A DNA stretch of 64,000 bases from Verrucomicrobiota bacterium. Its GTDB lineage: Bacteria > Verrucomicrobiota > Verrucomicrobiia > Opitutales > Opitutaceae. The notes beneath the pieces are model-generated. The model saw only the letters and a list, made by a program, of their open reading frames with translations, did not search any database and had not been told where the DNA came from. Below, one piece after another: positions 58,812 through 64,000 of the stretch. Positions within the stretch are counted from its first letter, which is position 1. Each line of letters starts with the position of its first letter. The DNA lies in NCBI GenBank assembly GCA_030604905.1, contig JAUVVA010000005.1, positions 1 through 64,000 of the forward strand, written 5' to 3'. Made by a program: the position numbers and the translations under genes.

Positions 58812-61800
58812 AGATCCTCGGGGCCGAGCCAACGGAAGCTGACGACGACGTAGCGTCGGCCGAAATGGATGTTGGAGGCGTCGGTGGGAACGTCTTCGGG
58901 GTTGTCGCCGGTGGAGCCGGATCTGGGGCGCACGTAATCGGGCAGGCGTTGCACCACGGCCTCGCACCAGGCGCGGGCCTCCACGGCTCCGGTGGCCGGG
59001 TTGGTCGCATCGCCGTAGGTGCGGATCGTGAAGGTGTCGGACCGCGCGCTGAGGCTGTCGCCGATCGTGGACAAGACGTCGCCTTGGAGGAGGTAGCCGG
59101 GGAAGCCGCTGATGACATTGGGCATGCGGTAGGCGACCTCGGCGAGGACGGGGCCGGTGCCGCCCACGCCGGAGGGGCGGTTGGCGGTGGCGGTGGATAC
59201 CGAGTTGAACGGGGCGGGCACGACGGCGGGGCGGTTGATCACCTTGTCGAGCGCGGACTGGAGGGCGCCGGAGAGGCCGAGGTCGAGCGGATCGTCGGCG
59301 AGGGGGAAGAGGGCGTGCGCGGAGCTGCGCGGCGGGGTGGGCGGCAGGCGTCGATTGACGAACTGCGAGAGCGAGAGAAAGGGGCCGCGCTTGCGCACGT
59401 GGAGCACCATCTCCCGGGCGAGCTGGTCGATCTCTCCGGGGCTGAGATCGCGGAAGCCGGTCCAGGCGTTTTCGGTGTTGCCGGCGCTGGCGCCGGCGGA
59501 GCCGCCGCTGCGGTCGAGGGTGCGGGCGAAGGGCGCGGAGGGCGCGGTTTCGGTGCCGGTGGGCACGCCCTTGAGCGCGGAGAGCACGGTGCGCCACGCA
59601 TCGACGGAGGTGGAGTTGATGTTGAAGGCGCCCTCGACCAGCAGGTTTTTGGCGGGTTCGTAAACCCCGCGGAAAGCGGTCTCGTCGTCGAGGGGCACCA
59701 GCGTCGGATCGCGGAAGGGACGATAGCGGGCGTTGACGAGTTTTTGCGTCGCGAAGTCGAAGGATCCGGAGGCGGGGAAGGACGAGAAGTGGAAGCGGTC
59801 CCAGAGGATTTCGTTGAGCAGGTAGGAGCCGTCGTAGTGGTAGCCAAAGTGGCCCTTGGAAATGAAGACGCGGTCGCGGTCGACCCGGGGATTGGGGTAG
59901 GAATTTCCGATCGGGTAGTTGACCTGCCAGGCGTGGACGGTGGTGGCGTTGCCGTGGTTGGACGTGCCGGTGATTCCGGTGAGATGGCCGATGGTGTTGA
60001 AGTGCTGGAGCTGACCGAGGGAGTTGAGTTCGCGACCGGGGGCGGGGACGTCGTAGAGGACGTTGACGAAGCCGACGTCGCCGAGCAGCTCGGGCGCGGC
60101 GGTGTCGAGGAAGAGGCCGACGCCGGTGTTGCGCAGGCCCCAGCGGACTTGGTTGGTGCTGCCGGGGCGGCGGACGAAGTGCGCGAGGAGGTAGGGGTTG
60201 GGCGTGGAGTCGGTGCCGCCGGTGGCTCCGTCTTTCATGAAGGCGCGGGCCCATTGCAGGGGGTGCTGGTTGTCGGAGAGGAAGCCCATGGGGCGGATGA
60301 CATGGGTGCGGTAATTGACCTGCGAGAAAGTCGCCTGCTGCACGCCGGAGGTGGCGCCGTCGATCAGGGCGAAGAAGGCGCCTCCGCCCTGCCGCAGGCC
60401 GTCGGAGATGGGGTAGACGAGGAATCCGGCTCCGGGATTCTCCACGGTCGATTCGGTGCTGGGTCGACGGCTGCCGACGCGGGCGATCTGGTTGGCGGTG
60501 ACGGGGTCGCCAAGGTAGAGGTGGGCCACCATGCTGCTGCCGGCCGTGTAGAGCGCGGCGCGGGTCTTGTCCGCCGGGATGCGCTGTCCGGTGTCGAAGG
60601 AGAGACTCGTGGAGGGATCGTAGTCGTCGATCAGGATCGCCTCCACGCCGGCCTGCGCGGCCGCTCCTGCCGGGATGGCGACGTCAGTATCCAGCGAGAA
60701 GATACGAGCTTCGCCCGGGGCGAGGCCCTCGGTGTTGCGGAGCAGCAGGCGAATGGCGCCGGTGTAGCCGTTGCCGAGGTCGGTGTAGGAGGCGGGCGGG
60801 GTGAAGAGGGCGAGGTCGGGCGGGGAGCTTTCGTCGGTCCAATCGCCAAAGCGCAGGCTGGGGGAGAAATCGGTGAACCGAAGCCGGTAGTCGGCGGGGG
60901 CGATGGGCACGTTGTAGGGATTGGCCAATACAACCATGGGCAGGATGTCCACGCGAACGGTTCCGCTGCGGTTCACCCCGTCGGCGTCGGCCGCGGCGGG
61001 ACCGATGCGCAGCCGGTAAAAGAGTTTTCCTTGGACGAGCATGGGATGGAGCCCGTGCTGGGTGGCGGTGGAGAGGCGCGGGGCGAGCGCGGCGCCGGTG
61101 CCGAGGCGGTGGTAGGACCAGAGCTGCTCCCAGGTGGCCGAGTAGGTGAAGATGTCGGCGTAGGAGGTGCTTCCGCTGAGGATGTTTGGGTAGGCGGCCG
61201 CATAAGGGGAGGAGGCGGCGGAGATAAGCGGGTTGTGGGAGGCGGCGGGGGCGGGCGAGAAGCCCGCGCCGTTGAGCGCGGCGCGAAAGTCGCCGAGAGT
61301 GGGGCGGCCGAGGATGTGGGTGAGATCGCGCTTGAGCCCGCCGTTGCGTGTGTCGGCGAGCACGCCGCGCGAGTGGAGCGTGAGGTCGTGGAAGCGCTCT
61401 CGAAGCCGACTGTGGTAAACCGGATCGTTGTTCAGGAAACCGAGCTGGGTGAGGGTGAGCGCGCGGCCGAGCAGGGCATGCTTCGGGTCGTAGAAGGGCT
61501 GCAGGCCGCCGATGCCGTTGGTCGCCATAGCCTCGATGACGGGACGTTGGGCGGAGCGGCGTCGGATGCGGTTGTCGGCCGAGTCCGCCGAGCTGGAGCC
61601 GGTGTCGCGGGAGTCGGTGAGGCCGGCGCGCGCTTTGACGCCCTCGTCGCCCACCCACCAGGCGTAGTGGCCGATGGTCGCGGGGCCGGCCTGTCCGGGA
61701 ACATTGTCAGCGATTATCGGGATCTGCGGCGCGGTGACGGCCCGATCAAGCGTGGCGGCGGAGTCGGCTGCCGCGGAGTTCTTGACGAGCAGGCGATGGG

Positions 61801-62404
61801 GTCGGCCCGCCGAGTCGAGGATTGGCTCGAGGGGGCTGCTGGTCGCGGTGAGGCCGGTGACGATGTCGCCGGGGCTGAAGGTGGCGGGGTTGTTCTCGTT
61901 GCCGCTGACGAGCCAGGCTTGCAGCTCGGGCTGGGGGTTGATGCTCGGAGCATCGTTGGGGTCGAAGGCGGCATTGTTGCCATCGCGCCAGGCTCCGGTC
62001 CAGCGGCGGTTGCGTTGGGCGCGCCAATAGGCGTCGATGCCGTCGAGCACGGTCGCGGCGTTGGCGGGGGAGAGATCGACGCCGCTCGCCGCATCTTGCG
62101 TGGCATTGGTGGGCATCGGCTGGACATCGGCCGTGGCGGTGACGCGCTGGTCGGGGCCGGTGTGGCGCTGGAGCTGGCCGAGGGCGAGGTTGAGCGCGAA
62201 GAGGGCGTTTTGGCGCGCCTGGGCCTGGGATTGCGTGTTGGTGGCGACCTGTGTCTCGACGCGGGTGAAGGTGGCGAGGCCGACGAGGATGAGGACGAGA
62301 AACGCGACCAGAACGATGGTGACGATGAGCGCGAAACCGGCCGAGCGGGGACGCGGCGAGGCGAGGGAAGCGGGACCCATGGGGGCTGCGGCGGGGCGGT
62401 GCAT
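58808..62404 (-). CDS. Verru_Chthon cassette protein A-like giant pseudopilin-type protein
   Basis: SAGFALIVTIVLVAFLVLILVGLATFTRVETQVATNTQSQAQARQNALFALNLALGQLQRHTGPDQRVTA; 1198 aa; YAWWVGDEGVKARAGL. Confidence 0.8.
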   Translation of the reverse strand: MHRPAAAPMGPASLASPRPRSAGFALIVTIVLVAFLVLILVGLATFTRVETQVATNTQSQAQARQNALFALNLALGQLQRHTGPDQRVTATADVQPMPTNATQDAASGVDLSPANAATVLDGIDAYWRAQRNRRWTGAWRDGNNAAFDPNDAPSINPQPELQAWLVSGNENNPATFSPGDIVTGLTATSSPLEPILDSAGRPHRLLVKNSAAADSAATLDRAVTAPQIPIIADNVPGQAGPATIGHYAWWVGDEGVKARAGLTDSRDTGSSSADSADNRIRRRSAQRPVIEAMATNGIGGLQPFYDPKHALLGRALTLTQLGFLNNDPVYHSRLRERFHDLTLHSRGVLADTRNGGLKRDLTHILGRPTLGDFRAALNGAGFSPAPAASHNPLISAASSPYAAAYPNILSGSTSYADIFTYSATWEQLWSYHRLGTGAALAPRLSTATQHGLHPMLVQGKLFYRLRIGPAAADADGVNRSGTVRVDILPMVVLANPYNVPIAPADYRLRFTDFSPSLRFGDWTDESSPPDLALFTPPASYTDLGNGYTGAIRLLLRNTEGLAPGEARIFSLDTDVAIPAGAAAQAGVEAILIDDYDPSTSLSFDTGQRIPADKTRAALYTAGSSMVAHLYLGDPVTANQIARVGSRRPSTESTVENPGAGFLVYPISDGLRQGGGAFFALIDGATSGVQQATFSQVNYRTHVIRPMGFLSDNQHPLQWARAFMKDGATGGTDSTPNPYLLAHFVRRPGSTNQVRWGLRNTGVGLFLDTAAPELLGDVGFVNVLYDVPAPGRELNSLGQLQHFNTIGHLTGITGTSNHGNATTVHAWQVNYPIGNSYPNPRVDRDRVFISKGHFGYHYDGSYLLNEILWDRFHFSSFPASGSFDFATQKLVNARYRPFRDPTLVPLDDETAFRGVYEPAKNLLVEGAFNINSTSVDAWRTVLSALKGVPTGTETAPSAPFARTLDRSGGSAGASAGNTENAWTGFRDLSPGEIDQLAREMVLHVRKRGPFLSLSQFVNRRLPPTPPRSSAHALFPLADDPLDLGLSGALQSALDKVINRPAVVPAPFNSVSTATANRPSGVGGTGPVLAEVAYRMPNVISGFPGYLLQGDVLSTIGDSLSARSDTFTIRTYGDATNPATGAVEARAWCEAVVQRLPDYVRPRSGSTGDNPEDVPTDASNIHFGRRYVVVSFRWLGPEDL

Positions 62405-62470
62405 GGGTGGGGAGTGGGACGAATGCCGACGCAGGGCGGCGACGGGTTTTGGCGTGGCGTTCGTATCCGT

Positions 62471-63670
62471 TTATCGGAGACGGGAAGGCGGCGGGAACTG
62501 CTTGCCGGAGAGGGCGTCCTTGGCCGGCTGGCCCCAGAAGGGCGTGGGCGTGTAGTTCCAGTCGGAGATCATGATCGGCGTGGCCCAGGCGTGGAAGGAC
62601 CAGCCGGTCCAGTGGAGGCGGTGCTGCTGGATGAGGCCAAGCATGTCGGGCACCCAGGTCTCGGCGTCTTCCTGGATCTCGTGCGGCATGAAATCCATCT
62701 TGCGGATGTCGGCGCCGACCTCGCCGACGAAGATCGGGTGGAGCGCGGCGGCGTCGAGGAAGCGCTTTTGCCAGCCGCGTTTCCAGGGGTAGATGTGCGA
62801 GGCATACATGATGCCGTTGCCCTGCGGGTCGGAGAGCGCGAAGCCGTTGACTACGCCGGAGAGATCGTAGGCCCAGTCGAGGCCGCCGGCGATGATGATG
62901 TTGCGCGCGCCGGTGGCGCGGATCACGTCCACGGCGAGCTGCATGCCGGGGGAGTGGAAGCCGTGGGTCTTGGCCTTTTCGGCGGCGTCGAGAAAGGCGG
63001 ATTCGTCCACGGTGTTTTTGGGCTTCTCGGCGACGAAGCCGCCGTCGCGCCAGACTTCCCAGGAGATGCCGTGGGGCTCGTTGATGATGTCGAAGAGGAC
63101 GGCGGGGTGGTTTTTGTAGCGCAGGGCGACATCGACCCAGAAAACGAGGTGCTCGTCGCGTATGGCGCGGTAGCGGTGGTTGTCGATGACGAGGTAGGCG
63201 CCGCGGTTGGCGGCGGCGACCACGGCGGCGTCCACGAGCGCGCGGTAGGCGGCGCCGTGGTCGGTCTGGCCGGCGCTGCGGTTGGTGGGCTTGCCGCGGC
63301 CGAACCAATACTCGTCCTTCACGGCGAGGCGGATAACGTTGGCGCGCCAGTTGTCGATCGCCTCGAGGGTGGAGGCGACGGGGCCGTGGCCCTCGGGCTG
63401 GATCTCGAGGCCGGGGATGGCGACGCCCTGGAGCCAGACCTCGCGGCCGTTCGTATCCACCAAACGGTTACCGGAGACGCGCAGTTCGGAGGGCCAGGCG
63501 GCGGGATTGGGCGTCTCGGCGGGCGGGTTGGCGGGGTAGTTGCGCGGCTTGGTGTCCACGGCGGGTGCGGCGGGCGGGGTCGCGGCGGGCGTCGCGGCGA
63601 GGGCGGCGGACGCGAGGCAGGCGAACGCGAGGGCGAGGCCGCAGCCAAGGAGGCGAGAGGACGGGGGCAT
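62471..63670 (-). CDS. Glycoside hydrolase family 5 (cellulase/mannanase-like)
   Basis: ELRVSGNRLVDTNGREVWLQGVAIPGLE, VLFDIINEPHGISW (catalytic Glu), YASHIYPW, PIFVGEVGAD. Confidence 0.92.
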   Translation of the reverse strand: MPPSSRLLGCGLALAFACLASAALAATPAATPPAAPAVDTKPRNYPANPPAETPNPAAWPSELRVSGNRLVDTNGREVWLQGVAIPGLEIQPEGHGPVASTLEAIDNWRANVIRLAVKDEYWFGRGKPTNRSAGQTDHGAAYRALVDAAVVAAANRGAYLVIDNHRYRAIRDEHLVFWVDVALRYKNHPAVLFDIINEPHGISWEVWRDGGFVAEKPKNTVDESAFLDAAEKAKTHGFHSPGMQLAVDVIRATGARNIIIAGGLDWAYDLSGVVNGFALSDPQGNGIMYASHIYPWKRGWQKRFLDAAALHPIFVGEVGADIRKMDFMPHEIQEDAETWVPDMLGLIQQHRLHWTGWSFHAWATPIMISDWNYTPTPFWGQPAKDALSGKQFPPPSRLR

Positions 63671-63771
63671 GGGCGTGGTGGCTGAGGCGGGGGCTAGGGC
63701 TGGGGCGGCGACGCGGGCGTGCGGACGCCGCTCCGACGGGGGTGGCGAAGCGGCGGCGGGTGGGGGAGTTT

Positions 63772-64000
63772 TTAGCGCAGGCGCGAGGGGGGCGGGAACT
63801 GCTTGCCGTGGAGGGCGTCCTTGGCCTGCTGGCCCCAGAAGGGCGTCGGCGTGTAGTCCCAATCGAGGATCATGCGCGGGGAGGCCTTCGGGTGGAAACA
63901 CCAGCCGGTCCAGTGGAGGCGGCGCTGCTGGATGAGGCCGAGCATGTCGGGCACCCAGGTCTCCCAGTCCTCCTGGATGTTGTGCGGCATGAAGTTCATC
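63772..64000 (-). CDS. Second GH5 enzyme, C-terminal fragment; 5' end lies outside the window
   Basis: [75 protein letters not shown] is nearly identical to the upstream paralogue's C-terminus. Confidence 0.88.
   Translation of the reverse strand, partial: MNFMPHNIQEDWETWVPDMLGLIQQRRLHWTGWCFHPKASPRMILDWDYTPTPFWGQQAKDALHGKQFPPPSRLR

Noticed and set aside
58865-63685. 1606-aa plus-strand ORF, plus other very long ORFs (2747-5281, 55284-58853, 28737-31139, 42195-44216)
   Set aside because: They are antisense to strongly supported genes (giant pseudopilin, GH5, GH42, helicase) and show the Gly/Ala/Arg/Val-rich composition typical of GC-rich shadow ORFs.

Overview
The window is about 64 kb of high-GC bacterial chromosome. 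Its gene content suggests Verrucomicrobia, probably Opitutaceae: PEP-CTERM proteins, pseudopilin-like 'FTLIELL' proteins, a Verru_Chthon-like giant pseudopilin, and many glycoside hydrolases. Taxonomy is inferred from these features, not searched. The order from left to right is: (1) a lutBC lactate-utilisation end and pyrH; (2) GH42, AraC, DUF4139 and VOC genes; (3) a defence island of a type III restriction-modification pair (mod/res, 9.3-13.6 kb) facing a wHTH-HipA kinase; (4) gnd, DUF418, GH3/LacI and an EF-hand protein; (5) a possible metal-homeostasis neighbourhood (26-34 kb) with two choice-of-anchor-M-like surface proteins, a spermidine-synthase-like membrane fusion, a Fur-family regulator and a ferric-reductase-like protein; (6) a translationally overlapping kinase/MazG/cysteine-synthase/GNAT cluster; (7) a methyltransferase-flavoprotein-type III PKS operon; (8) rpe, sufE, a DEAD-box helicase, an MFS transporter and tRNA-Val(CAC); (9) a nucleoside hydrolase and a frameshifted GntR/LacI-type regulator; (10) surface/pseudopilin genes and a carbohydrate-degradation region (GH130, FAD oxidoreductase, PL22-like, two GH5). 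The most unusual signals are non-coding or intragenic. They are palindromic repeats inserted in frame in the helicase, REP/BIME-like double-hairpin repeats, a structured attenuator-like leader before the type III R-M operon, 18-bp direct repeats before hipA, a 14-nt poly(C) tract before a pseudopilin gene, and short tandem repeats that place stop codons in all three frames. All calls come from reading the sequence and the supplied ORF translations; no database search was run.
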